DNA of 64,000 bases, taken from contig JBQELO010000003.1 of assembly GCA_052103955.1 (NCBI GenBank), positions 62,001 to 126,000 of the forward strand. The letters are read 5' to 3'. Position numbers and translations under genes: made by a program. The notes beneath the pieces are model-generated. The model did no database searches. It worked only from the letters and a program-made list of their open reading frames with translations, and was not told the DNA's origin. Positions 31,002-40,102 of the stretch are shown here, one piece after another. Position 1 is the first letter of the stretch. Each line of letters starts with the position of its first letter. The DNA comes from Paenalcaligenes sp052103955. Lineage in GTDB: Bacteria > Pseudomonadota > Gammaproteobacteria > Burkholderiales > Burkholderiaceae_B.

Positions 31002-33020
31002 TTACTCCCCCGCCAACGCCACAACAGGATCTAGCTTCGCTGCCTGACGCGCAGGCATGATGCCAAAGATCACGCCCGTTCCCAACGCGCAGAAAAACGC
31101 CACCAACATGGCTCGCACAGAGAAAATCACCGGCACACTCCACAACATCAATAACGCACCTATTGCCAGCCCAATGACGACACCCGCCACGCCACCAGTA
31201 CAAGAAACCACCACCGCCTCGCTCAAAAACTGTAGACGTATGTCACGCTGACGTCCGCCTGTTGCCATGCGAATACCGATTTCTCGCGTGCGCTCTTTCA
31301 CCGACATCAACATGATATTCATCACCCCAAGCCCGCCCACCACCAACGATATACCGGCAATCAACGCCAGCAGCATCGTTTGCTGTCGCATGACTTCTTT
31401 TTTGCCCTGCACCACTGCCGCACTATTGCTCACTCGAAAATCGTCTGCCCGCCTAGTCTGACGCATCACATGCTCTATATCTTTTACCGTCTGATCCAAG
31501 GCGTCTAAATCGTCCACCACCACAGAAACGTAGCTCAACTGAGGCTTACCAAAGATACGCTGACTGGCAGTGGAATACGGTACTAGCACCAGATCGTCGT
31601 CATGACTGCTACCACTGACCAATCCCTTTTCTGCTAGCTCACCAATGACCCGCAACGGCGTGTTATTCAGCAATAAGTATTGGCCAATGACATCCTGCGG
31701 GAGCACATCGGGAAACAATCGCTCCCTAGCCACTTTTCCTAATACCACCACTGGCGCAAGTGCCTCGTCGTCTTCGGGCGTAAAGAACACCCCATATTGA
31801 ACGTCCCAATTCAATACCACGGGAGCATCAGCGGTGACGCTCCACACGTCTGTGGCGAAGGTTTCCCCACCCGTTCGCAGCAACGCCGACTCTGCCAGAT
31901 AGGGCATCGCAATGCGTACGTTGGCGACTTGCTCCAACACCTTCGCATCCCGTTCGTAAAACACGCCTCGCAAACCCGTTGTCGCATCCACATCTGGGCC
32001 TACGTACATACGGTGTGTTCCCCAAAGGGCAATCTGTTGCAGCAGTTTCTCGTTATTGCCTTGCCCCACAGCGACCAACACAATCACCGAGGCCACGCCG
32101 ATAATGAAGCTCAACAACGTCAGGAAGGTACGAAAACGACTCACCCAAAGGGCACGCCATGCGCTAGATAAGGTTGTTCCTATATCTTGCAACCATGATG
32201 CCGACAGTACTGGTGCTCCGGTTTCTATGCCGCCAAATGGCACACATGACAGTGAATCAATAGCCTCAGCCCTTCCCGCTGCGGCCAGACTATGTTGGTC
32301 TGGCCTCGTTAGCTGAACAGTATCTTCAACAATCTCACCATCGCTAATGCGCACGATACGCTGCGCCTGCGCTGCCACCTTATCATCGTGAGTGATCAGA
32401 ATCACGGTATGGCCCGCATCGGCCAGCTCATTCAGCAACACCATCACTTGTGCACCGCTACGGCTGTCTAAGGCCCCCGTGGGTTCGTCGGCCAGTATCA
32501 CCTGACCACCATTCATCAAGGCTCGCGCAATAGACACACGTTGCTGCTGTCCGCCAGAAAGCTGCTGGGGCCTATACGTCGTTTTGTCGGCCAACCCCAG
32601 TAATGTCAGCAGCCCTACTGCTCGTTCTTCTCGTGCGTGCGCTGGCACACCGGCATACACAGCCGGCATCTGCACATTGTGTAGCACATCCAATGTAGGG
32701 ATCAGGTGATAGCCCTGAAACACAAAGCCAAAGGCCTCGCGGCGTAACCCAGCCAGCTCATCGGCTGACATCTGCGACACATCACGCCCCAGAAAACAGT
32801 AGCTACCTGAGCTGGGCTTATCCAAGCACCCCAGAATGTTCATGAGGGTAGATTTCCCCGAGCCCGATGCACCGACAATCGCCACAAACTCTCCGGCCTG
32901 TATGGTCAACGAAATCCCGTGTAAAACCTCCACCGCCGGAGAACCATCTTTGCCGCCGTACTGCTTGCGGATGTCGCTCAGTGCTATGAGTGCAGCCCTC
33001 GCCGTCGTATCACTCACCAT
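31002..33020 (-). CDS. macB: MacB-type ABC exporter (ATPase + permease; PvdT-like)
   Basis: 672 aa. N-terminal ATPase (~10-240): Walker A GASGSGKST, Q-loop, signature LSGGQQQR, Walker B VILADEP, H-loop THD. A TM helix near 300, a large periplasmic domain (~320-540) and three C-terminal TM helices of the FtsX/MacB fold, with MKERTREIGIRMATGG just after TM2. This mechanotransmission exporter drives periplasmic substrates through the outer-membrane channel. The start overlaps macA by 7 bp. In Pseudomonas the nearest analogue, PvdT, recycles or secretes pyoverdine, which matches the neighbouring ferrisiderophore receptor. Confidence 0.92.
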   Translation of the reverse strand: MVSDTTARAALIALSDIRKQYGGKDGSPAVEVLHGISLTIQAGEFVAIVGASGSGKSTLMNILGCLDKPSSGSYCFLGRDVSQMSADELAGLRREAFGFVFQGYHLIPTLDVLHNVQMPAVYAGVPAHAREERAVGLLTLLGLADKTTYRPQQLSGGQQQRVSIARALMNGGQVILADEPTGALDSRSGAQVMVLLNELADAGHTVILITHDDKVAAQAQRIVRISDGEIVEDTVQLTRPDQHSLAAAGRAEAIDSLSCVPFGGIETGAPVLSASWLQDIGTTLSSAWRALWVSRFRTFLTLLSFIIGVASVIVLVAVGQGNNEKLLQQIALWGTHRMYVGPDVDATTGLRGVFYERDAKVLEQVANVRIAMPYLAESALLRTGGETFATDVWSVTADAPVVLNWDVQYGVFFTPEDDEALAPVVVLGKVARERLFPDVLPQDVIGQYLLLNNTPLRVIGELAEKGLVSGSSHDDDLVLVPYSTASQRIFGKPQLSYVSVVVDDLDALDQTVKDIEHVMRQTRRADDFRVSNSAAVVQGKKEVMRQQTMLLALIAGISLVVGGLGVMNIMLMSVKERTREIGIRMATGGRQRDIRLQFLSEAVVVSCTGGVAGVVIGLAIGALLMLWSVPVIFSVRAMLVAFFCALGTGVIFGIMPARQAAKLDPVVALAGE

Positions 33021-34192
33021 CGCAACCTCTTAGCGCCGCTTTCCTCGGTGACGCGCATCACCAGCTCATCACCTTCTTCCAAGCCAGACACCACTTCGGC
33101 ATGCAATCGGTCTTTCATACCGATGTTGACCAAGCGGGTTTGTAAATTATCACTTCCCGTCCAGACTTGAGTTGTAAACACGCCTTGATCTGCGGTAGCC
33201 CGCAGCGCCGCTAAAGGCGCAAGTAATACACTCTGCGCACTAGCTTCAACGAAAAACACGCGAGCGCTCATCTGCGGCATCAAACTGCCGTCGGCATTGT
33301 CCACATCAAATAAGGCTGTATAGCTCACCGCCTTACTGGCAGACGCCCCCTCTACACTGCTTTCCCCACTTTTAACAGGCGGCGCAGGCAGCACCTGACG
33401 CAGCTCACTTTCCCAACGACGAGACTCCCCATTTGCATCCAGCAAACCTAGCGTCATGAAATACACAGGCATAGTAGGCTTCAACCTGCCTACATCGGCC
33501 TCTGATGCTTCTGTCCAGACAGTCATACTGGTCAAATCCGCTAAGCGCAACAAATTAGGGGTCTGATACGTAGCATTAAGCGTCTGACCTTCACGCGCCT
33601 CTAGCGTAATAATCGTGCCGTCCATAGGCGCATAAATACGGGTATAGCCCAACAACGCCTCATTTCCTTCCAGCGTAGACTGCGCACCGGCGATCTGCGC
33701 CGTTAAGCTAGCAACACGTGCTTGGGTGATACGTACGTGGGCTTGTGCTTCTTGCAGCAGCTCTATACTGGTGGCCTCTTGTCGTTGCAAGCGCTGTTGA
33801 CGAGCCGACTTAAAGGTCGCCAACTCCAGCTCTGCCTCCTGTTCAGCTAACTGGGCGCGCAGGCTGTCCAGTGTGGCGCGGTTAGCATTGACCGTCGCCA
33901 TCTGCACAGTAGGGTCAATTTCCAACAACAAATCGCCTTTGGACACGGTATCACCCACCTCCACAGCAATACGCTTAATCTGGCCAGACACTTGAGCCCC
34001 CACATCTACATAACGGTGTGGCTGTATGGTCCCTAAGGCTGTGACAGACAGCTCTAGGCTGCCGCGTCGCACCGGCTCGGTTTCAATAGTCAGCTCGGTG
34101 CGCCACAACGTTCGCCAGAACAACAGCAACAACAAGCCCAGGGCAAGCGCCGTCAGCAGGCGACGCGCCGTGCGACGAGAAGGTATACCCAT
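33014..34192 (-). CDS. macA: MacA-type periplasmic adaptor (PvdR-like)
   Basis: 392-aa HlyD/RND-MFP family adaptor: N-terminal TM anchor (LLTALALGLLLLLFW, ~10-26), lipoyl half VGAQVSGQIKRIAVEVGD, a long coiled-coil hairpin (~105-175, AELELATFKSARQQRLQR), second lipoyl half, and beta-barrel and membrane-proximal domains ending in GLEEGDELVMRV. It bridges MacB and the outer-membrane factor. It overlaps macB by 7 bp. A small insertion rich in serine/alanine (~280-295, GESSVEGASASKA) lies in the barrel region. A hairpin precedes it at 34258-34279. Confidence 0.92.
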   Translation of the reverse strand: MGIPSRRTARRLLTALALGLLLLLFWRTLWRTELTIETEPVRRGSLELSVTALGTIQPHRYVDVGAQVSGQIKRIAVEVGDTVSKGDLLLEIDPTVQMATVNANRATLDSLRAQLAEQEAELELATFKSARQQRLQRQEATSIELLQEAQAHVRITQARVASLTAQIAGAQSTLEGNEALLGYTRIYAPMDGTIITLEAREGQTLNATYQTPNLLRLADLTSMTVWTEASEADVGRLKPTMPVYFMTLGLLDANGESRRWESELRQVLPAPPVKSGESSVEGASASKAVSYTALFDVDNADGSLMPQMSARVFFVEASAQSVLLAPLAALRATADQGVFTTQVWTGSDNLQTRLVNIGMKDRLHAEVVSGLEEGDELVMRVTEESGAKRLRW

Positions 34193-34257
34193 TTACATCA
34201 TGCTCCATCAAATATCGTGTAAAGCTCAAGTGCTTGGTACCGCAGCACCCAATAAAC

Positions 34258-34279
34258 GGGCGACAGTAAACTGCCGCCC
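34258..34279. terminator. hairpin between yncE-like and macA
   Basis: GGGCGACAG-TAAA-CTGCCGCCC, a 9-bp stem with one G-U pair, in the 140-bp gap between two co-directional minus-strand genes. On the minus strand it is followed by GTTTATT, a weak T-run, so partial termination that lowers exporter expression relative to the receptor is possible. Confidence 0.5.
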
Positions 34280-34332
34280 TTTTGGCTAACTCACCATCGC
34301 TGTGTCGTAGAAGGTTTAACGCCCTACTACGT

Positions 34333-35442
34333 TCACAGTGCTTCTAGATCTATACGCACCACTTGCTCTAGACCCTCTGGCTGCTTCACACTGACATACA
34401 GTTTTTTCCCATCCGGCGTCACAGCGATGCTGTTGGGGTAAACGGGCAACGTGATGCTGTGCTTAATGGTGTAGCTTGTCGCGTCAATCACACTTAACGT
34501 GCCGCTTTCTCGACTCGCCACATACACTTCATCGCGAATAGCGTTATAGCGAATCCCTACCGGTGTTTCGCCCGTAGGAATGGTGTGCAAGATGGCGCCT
34601 GTTTTCATATCAAACACCAAGGTGCCTTCGCCATTATTCAACTGGTTTGCAAACAGTCGCTCGCCCTTGCTATCCAACGCGGTGTTGACCAGAAAACGTC
34701 GTTTGCCATCACTAGGCTGCAGTTTTTCAGGAATACGGTTTTCGCCAACCTGCTCCCAACTCTGCGTATCAAACACGGCATAAGCCGCCGTACCGCTGAC
34801 GAACAACTTGTGATTTGCCGCATCCAAGGTCAAACCAGCCGTAGGGGCATCCATGCCGTGAAGAATACGACTGGTTGAGAAGTTCTTACCGTCTATCACC
34901 CAGATAAAACCGCCATCCGTCACACCGCTAACAATGATTTCGTTAGCCGCTTCATCCACCACAATCTGACGTGTATGCACAGCCTTGCCTTTAGCATTAT
35001 TCACGCCATGGCGCAGGGTTCCCTTAACCTCCCCCGTAGACGCATTGATCGCTGTCACGGCACCATCAAGCGTATGGCCGGCGTAAAGCGTATTGCTACG
35101 TGTATCCAGTGCTAGCGCAAAAGGTTTTAGTGGCAAATTGATTTGTCGCTGCACAGCCAACGTGTCGGGATCCAGTTGATAAATAACACCGCCCCCATCG
35201 CTAGAAAAATCAGTGACACTGGCAACGAAAACGGCATTAGACACTGGGCTATACACTAACTCGTACAGCCCTTCCGCAATCGCTTGTCGCAAGACAGGCC
35301 CTGACACCGGTGCAGAGACTACAGAAGGTGCCGCATTTTGTTTTTCTGACGGTTGTGCTGTACAACCCAGAACAAACAACGGGAGCAGAGCTGCAGGAAG
35401 GTAACGCATACCACGCGTTAACAGCGTAGATTTCTTAGACAT
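34333..35442 (-). CDS. YncE-like beta-propeller lipoprotein
   Basis: 369 aa. Signal peptide with lipobox VLGC near residue 28, a low-complexity serine/alanine/proline linker, then a seven-bladed YVTN-type propeller (~50-369): repeated blades such as KPFALALDTRSNTLYAG, TPVGIRYNAIRDEVYVAS and YPNSIAVTPDGKKLYVS. E. coli YncE is a periplasmic propeller of unclear function. Here it lies between a TonB-dependent receptor (55 bp upstream) and the exporter, so it may act on the imported siderophore or receptor, but no catalytic motif is evident. AAAAGG precedes the ATG. Confidence 0.85.
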   Translation of the reverse strand: MSKKSTLLTRGMRYLPAALLPLFVLGCTAQPSEKQNAAPSVVSAPVSGPVLRQAIAEGLYELVYSPVSNAVFVASVTDFSSDGGGVIYQLDPDTLAVQRQINLPLKPFALALDTRSNTLYAGHTLDGAVTAINASTGEVKGTLRHGVNNAKGKAVHTRQIVVDEAANEIIVSGVTDGGFIWVIDGKNFSTSRILHGMDAPTAGLTLDAANHKLFVSGTAAYAVFDTQSWEQVGENRIPEKLQPSDGKRRFLVNTALDSKGERLFANQLNNGEGTLVFDMKTGAILHTIPTGETPVGIRYNAIRDEVYVASRESGTLSVIDATSYTIKHSITLPVYPNSIAVTPDGKKLYVSVKQPEGLEQVVRIDLEAL

Positions 35443-35497
35443 ACAAACCTTTTAGTAAAGTTAATTCAAAGCAAAATGCAGAAGATACCTGCTGCGC

Positions 35498-37909
35498 TTA
35501 ATACTTCCAGCGCAGATTCAACATCACGCTACGCGGCGCACCATAGAAGTTACCGAAGCCTGCCGAGCCCACCTGACGCAAGTAAGTGCGATCAAACACG
35601 TTGTCTACCAGTAAGTCCACATTCCAATGGGGACTGATCTGATAGCCCACTTTGGCCGCTACAGTGGCATAGCCCCCTTGGGTATAGATGCCGTTATAGG
35701 TATCACTTTGCAGATTCAGGCCAGCACCCACCGTCCAACCTTTCAGCGCACCGTCTAGCACTTTGCTGTTGAAGCGATACTGGGTCCACAGTTTGACCAT
35801 ATGCACCGGCACTCTTGAATCCAGTGGCGTGCCCACCTTAGCCGCATTGGAGTCTTTGACTATTTTTGAGCGATTCCAGGTGTAGCTGGCGCTAATATCC
35901 CAGCCCGGTGTTGGACTACCCATCACCTCTAGCTCTATCCCCTTGCTTCTCACCTTACCGGCGCTGAGATAGCACGTACCGGTGCTCGTACCACCGCAGC
36001 CCACATGCTCGTCGTCCACCATCGCACGGTTCTTATCCTCCAGATAGAAAAACGCGAGAGTAGCATTCAGCTTGCCATCCATGAACTCGCCTTTCAGGCC
36101 AGTTTCGGCCTGCCAGCCCACGCGAGGGTCCAGTATGTTGCCCGAATAATCAAAGTTAGTTTGTGGTACGAAGGTATCCGCATAGCTGGCATACCACGTC
36201 ATATCGGGGTGGAAGTCCCACACCAAGCCGCCATAAGGGGTGAACTCATTGCTGGCTTTGGCATTACTAGTTTTCCAGCTAGTCTGCGCAGGCCACGTGG
36301 TTCTACTTTTACTGGAATAATCCGTCCAGCGACTACCCAGTACCAGTCTGAAATCATCGGTGATGCTAAAACGAGCCGCCGCATACAAGCCCGATTGCTT
36401 GGTGATGGTCTGACTACGATCGGTAGGTGAACCAAACTCGTAGGAGCCATGATCATCCAACACATAATGCGGTGCTGGAGAGGTATAGGCTTGGCCTGAA
36501 CGATAGTCACGCTGAGAGATGTTGTACCCAAGGGTCAACTCGTGCGTCTGCCCTAACAACTCAAACGGGCCACTCGCGCTTAGGTCTGCACCTTGAAAGA
36601 TGCGAGACTCATCCAAATACCCCAAACTACCGCCACTGGATAAGCCCGTTTTCTCATCAATCCGTGTATTGAAAAATGAATATTGCTCTATATTCACTCT
36701 GCCGTAGTTATAGATCAGTTTGGTTTCCCAACCATTATCAAAACGGTGGGTTAAATCGGCAGATAACTCGGGGCTCTCTCTGGTCGACGGTTTATCAGAC
36801 CCCACAAAAGAGTCGCGACCCGGTAACTCACCATTCATGTAACGAGGCAATCCCCAGTTCACGATGGTTTTCTGATATCCATAGGTACCTGTCAGACCCA
36901 GCGTTGTATTAGGCGTCAGGTCATACTCAATTGCCCCATAGAGCAAGGTATAGCGGTTATACCAAGTCTCATAAAACGTGTCTTTGTCATCGTGGGACAA
37001 GACCCCGCGAGCACGTAATCGCCCACCTTCCGTCAGCGGGCCGCTAACATCCATCTCAACGCCCTTATTGCTCCATGACCCGGCACGCGCCGCGCCTGAA
37101 AAAGCAAACTCTTTAAGCGGTCGTTTACGCACGTAATTGATCGTGCCGCCAGGCTCACCGCTACCCGACAATAGCGCAGAAGGCCCACGCAGCACTTCTA
37201 GCCTATCGTATTGTGCGATAGTGCTGTTGCCCGTTCCTCCGGTATAACTACTTTGTATAGGCACACCATCCGCTTGAACGTTAGCAGCAAAGCCTCGGAT
37301 GCTGGCAGCCTCTTGGCCTTCATAGCCCGACAGCGTCACCCCTGTTACTTGCCTAAGGGCATCAGCCGAGGTGGTCCACCCTCTGTCTTCAATCTGCTGG
37401 CGAGTCATTACCGACACAGACTGTGGGATTTCTCGTAGCGACGTCACGCCCCTAAACATGGTGACAGCATCCGTCGCATACGAACCGCTACCATCGGTCT
37501 CAGCACCTCTGTTTCCAACAACGGACACGGGTGCTAGCTGTGTTGCCTCTGCTGTAGCTGACAAAATGACATTTTTGCCATCTCGCCTATATTGCACTGA
37601 CGTCCCTTGCAGCAAACGCTGTAGCGCCTGCTCGGGAGTCATCATCCCCTGTACGGGTGGAGCCTGTATGCCTGCCACCACTTGCTGCATATAGAAAAAC
37701 TGCAGATCAGTCTGCCGCCCTAACTGAATCAGCGAATCATCCAAAGGCTGCGCGGGAAGGTTAATTTGTACGACCGCTTCCTGTGCATGCACACTCATGG
37801 GCATACTCAAAGAAAAAGTGCCCATTACGGCCATGGCTGTCAGGTTGAGACACAACGCAGAGCGGGAAGCCAGCCGTCTGCTAGCAGAGTGAAATGGACG
37901 GTTGTCCAT
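35498..37909 (-). CDS. TonB-dependent ferrisiderophore receptor with STN signalling domain (FpvA/FecA type)
   Basis: 803 aa. Signal peptide ending VHAQEA (~45); N-terminal STN signalling domain (~50-120; INLPAQPLDDSLIQLGRQ); plug domain (~150-270; SVSVMTRQQIEDRGW, LEVLRGPSALLSGSGEPGG); 22-strand barrel to the C-terminal RWKY. The STN domain means it signals through FecR to the FecI sigma factor, whose genes lie upstream. GEPGGTINYVRKRP is typical of hydroxamate or pyoverdine-type receptors (TIGR01783-like). I start at 37909 (GAAGG before it); an upstream ATG at 37987 lacks a ribosome site. The 297-bp gap upstream holds an AATTGT-N8-ACAATT palindrome (38068-38087) and likely the sigma-dependent promoter. 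Confidence 0.93.
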   Translation of the reverse strand: MDNRPFHSASRRLASRSALCLNLTAMAVMGTFSLSMPMSVHAQEAVVQINLPAQPLDDSLIQLGRQTDLQFFYMQQVVAGIQAPPVQGMMTPEQALQRLLQGTSVQYRRDGKNVILSATAEATQLAPVSVVGNRGAETDGSGSYATDAVTMFRGVTSLREIPQSVSVMTRQQIEDRGWTTSADALRQVTGVTLSGYEGQEAASIRGFAANVQADGVPIQSSYTGGTGNSTIAQYDRLEVLRGPSALLSGSGEPGGTINYVRKRPLKEFAFSGAARAGSWSNKGVEMDVSGPLTEGGRLRARGVLSHDDKDTFYETWYNRYTLLYGAIEYDLTPNTTLGLTGTYGYQKTIVNWGLPRYMNGELPGRDSFVGSDKPSTRESPELSADLTHRFDNGWETKLIYNYGRVNIEQYSFFNTRIDEKTGLSSGGSLGYLDESRIFQGADLSASGPFELLGQTHELTLGYNISQRDYRSGQAYTSPAPHYVLDDHGSYEFGSPTDRSQTITKQSGLYAAARFSITDDFRLVLGSRWTDYSSKSRTTWPAQTSWKTSNAKASNEFTPYGGLVWDFHPDMTWYASYADTFVPQTNFDYSGNILDPRVGWQAETGLKGEFMDGKLNATLAFFYLEDKNRAMVDDEHVGCGGTSTGTCYLSAGKVRSKGIELEVMGSPTPGWDISASYTWNRSKIVKDSNAAKVGTPLDSRVPVHMVKLWTQYRFNSKVLDGALKGWTVGAGLNLQSDTYNGIYTQGGYATVAAKVGYQISPHWNVDLLVDNVFDRTYLRQVGSAGFGNFYGAPRSVMLNLRWKY

Positions 37910-38206
37910 GGTCGGTTCATCCTTCAAGAAAAAAGACTGCTGAAAAGCGTCTAACCCTTTGGCCAAAGGTAGATTGCATGAATACATAAAATGCTCGCCA
38001 AAGAAGCGGCATCTTCATGAGTAAAGCGCTTTAGCTACGTCTTCTCCTGAATGCATTTCTAAATATAAATTGTAACTATTCACAATTCTAAGAAATAAGC
38101 CCACCCCAGCGGCGTGAGAACACCTCGCCGATCTGCAAAGATAGGAAAAAAGGAAGGAATGAAGGAGGTGCCCTATAACTTTAAAAACCTATAGGGACAG
38201 AAGCTG

Positions 38207-39205
38207 CTACCGAGCTAGGATATCTATCACACTACCGTCAGAACGTGGCTGCACTGTGACCGGCGCAAAGTGCGGCAATGCAGCTAAGAAAGACTCTGGG
38301 TCGTCGATACTAAACACACCCGAAACACGCAACTCACCTATACGAGCATCACGCACCTGCATACGTTGCTTGCTGTAGCGGTTCAGCTCCTGAATGGCCT
38401 TCGCCAACGGCGTGCCCTTAAAGACAACCTTGCCCTCACGCCACGCTACAGCGCTTTCAACATCTGCACCTTTGCCCGAGGTCAGTTCGCCAGACAGTGA
38501 AAGGCGCGCCACATCGTCCGATTTCAGCATCGCGGTTTGCCGATGCCACCACGGGCCCGCACTGACCTCTACCGAACCCTGCAAGACATCAACTGAGAAT
38601 GCTTGCTCAATACGGCGCACATTGAATTGCGTACCCGTCACGCGCACATTACCGCTCTCTAGCTCAACGACAAACGGTGTACCTTGCTTACCATCCACAT
38701 GGAAAAACACTTCACCCTGCGCTAGACGAACCGTACGCTGATCGGCATAAAGCCGTACCGAAACCGTGGTGTCGGTATTCAGTAAAAGTGTGGAGCCATC
38801 AGGCAAAGTGACTTCAGTACGTTCGCCATGAGCGGTCACAAATTGCGCTTGATATTCAGGGGTAGCACGCCACTGCATAGGGTCAACAATGGCAAAAGTT
38901 ACTGCCGCCGCACAGACCATTCCTAGCCCATAGCTCCAGAATGCGCGTCGTGCTGGCCTGCGAACCACCTCGTTTTGTGGCGTCACGCCTAGCTTTTTCA
39001 CTTCGCTTGTAGGCAGAGCAGCCGCCATACTCCAGATATGCTGGACGTGCTGGTAGCGCTCTTCGTTTTTTGGATCAGCCTGACACCATTGCTCAAACGC
39101 CGCACGATCCGCATAGCTCACGTCGTCTGAGCACATACGCTCGTACCAATACGCTGCTTGCTCACACAGATCGGTCTGCCCCACAGGATCCACCCGGTCA
39201 GTCAT
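38207..39205 (-). CDS. FecR-family anti-sigma/sigma regulator
   Basis: 332 aa. Cytoplasmic N-terminal DUF4880 segment (~12-55, EQAAYWYERMCSDDVSYADRAAFEQWCQADP), single TM helix (~88-105), periplasmic FecR domain (HGERTEVTLPDGSTLLLNTDT, LAQGEVFFHVDG) and a C-terminal STN-like part (VSGVFSIDDPESFLAALP) that contacts the receptor. It relays the ligand-bound receptor state to the sigma factor. The ATG at 39205 sits 10 nt after GGAGG; a GTG two codons earlier is too close. It lies 86 bp downstream of the sigma factor gene. Confidence 0.93.
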   Translation of the reverse strand: MTDRVDPVGQTDLCEQAAYWYERMCSDDVSYADRAAFEQWCQADPKNEERYQHVQHIWSMAAALPTSEVKKLGVTPQNEVVRRPARRAFWSYGLGMVCAAAVTFAIVDPMQWRATPEYQAQFVTAHGERTEVTLPDGSTLLLNTDTTVSVRLYADQRTVRLAQGEVFFHVDGKQGTPFVVELESGNVRVTGTQFNVRRIEQAFSVDVLQGSVEVSAGPWWHRQTAMLKSDDVARLSLSGELTSGKGADVESAVAWREGKVVFKGTPLAKAIQELNRYSKQRMQVRDARIGELRVSGVFSIDDPESFLAALPHFAPVTVQPRSDGSVIDILAR

Positions 39206-39291
39206 GATCACCCATCCTCCAGAACCGTGGCACGCAAAAAAACATAGCCTCTACAAGAAAAGACGCTTGGTGGCGCGGCACTCCTGAACAA

Positions 39292-39798
39292 CTAGTGAGC
39301 ATTTTTATGTAACTGATCATGTAAATGGCGTAGCGTTCTCATCATATAGCGCTCGACCATATTGCGAGAAACACCCATCTTATCGGCTATTTCACCATTT
39401 GATAAGCCCTCAACCTGCCGCAGTTTAAAGGCGATCTGACACGCTTGTGGAAGGGTATTCAAGGCATCCAGCATAATGCGCGCCGTTTCATCAGCCTCAT
39501 ACAATTCATGGGAACTTGGTTCCATCGGATGGCTTTCCTCGGGTAAGGCATCCAGCGATTGTGTTTGCCGTACCTGTTCGGCACGATAAATACTGATGGC
39601 TCGGTTTGAAGCGGCACGCTGAAAATAATACGGCTCATAGTCCCGCAATACCGCCGTATCCTGCTCCAACATCTTTAACGCTACATCTTGAAGTGCGTCT
39701 TCGGCATCCTGCCGGTTACTCCACTTACGCGCCCATGAGCCCACCAGCTCGCTATAGTGAGCGAGCCAATTTTTCTTGGACATAGATGAGCGAGACAT
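39292..39798 (-). CDS. FecI-family ECF sigma factor
   Basis: 168 aa from the ATG at 39798. Region 2 (~8-75; LVGSWARKWSNRQDAEDALQD, YYFQRAASNRAIS) and region 4 (~110-160; LPQACQIAFKLRQVEGLSNGE, MGVSRNMVERYMM) are intact. Iron-starvation sigma for the downstream receptor operon. The start is uncertain: a TTG at 39828 is too near the Fur site, and an ATG at 39783 (MSKKNW) is also possible; none has a strong ribosome site. A Fur-box match at 39834-39852 just upstream explains iron control. Confidence 0.9.
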   Translation of the reverse strand: MSRSSMSKKNWLAHYSELVGSWARKWSNRQDAEDALQDVALKMLEQDTAVLRDYEPYYFQRAASNRAISIYRAEQVRQTQSLDALPEESHPMEPSSHELYEADETARIMLDALNTLPQACQIAFKLRQVEGLSNGEIADKMGVSRNMVERYMMRTLRHLHDQLHKNAH

Positions 39799-39833
39799 GG
39801 CAAATACAAAAAGACCGAATCGTGGCAACTCTT

Positions 39834-39852
39834 AATAATAACAATTATTCTC
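39834..39852. promoter_or_regulatory. Fur box upstream of the FecI-type sigma gene
   Basis: AATAATAACAATTATTCTC matches the 19-bp Fur consensus at 14 of 19 positions, by direct comparison. It lies 36 bp upstream of the sigma gene ATG, where Fur-iron would block its promoter. It also lies in the divergent region before the hypothetical gene at 40103, 250 bp from that start. Confidence 0.8.
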
Positions 39853-40102
39853 ATTTGTATATAGAGAAATGAAACACGAGCGAGTTATCGTCGTAAATTG
39901 GTACGGCTAGCCTGTTGAGCTGTCATTGCCCTGCTCTAGTTTCCGTCACCAACTAGGCGTATCGCGGTTTGTGACTATACTAAGCACTATCTTGGTAAAA
40001 CTCGTTTGCTGAACCACTTCTCTGCTCTACGCAGCCGCTAACGGTTTTCCAAACAACCAGTTGCTACTATTCACCGCACATCTTTATGTTGCTTAATCTC
40101 TT

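Noticed and set aside
29579..39852. siderophore biosynthesis genes in the iron cluster
   Set aside because: No NRPS, NIS synthetase or ornithine hydroxylase sequence is visible in the window; the cluster holds only uptake, signalling and export genes.
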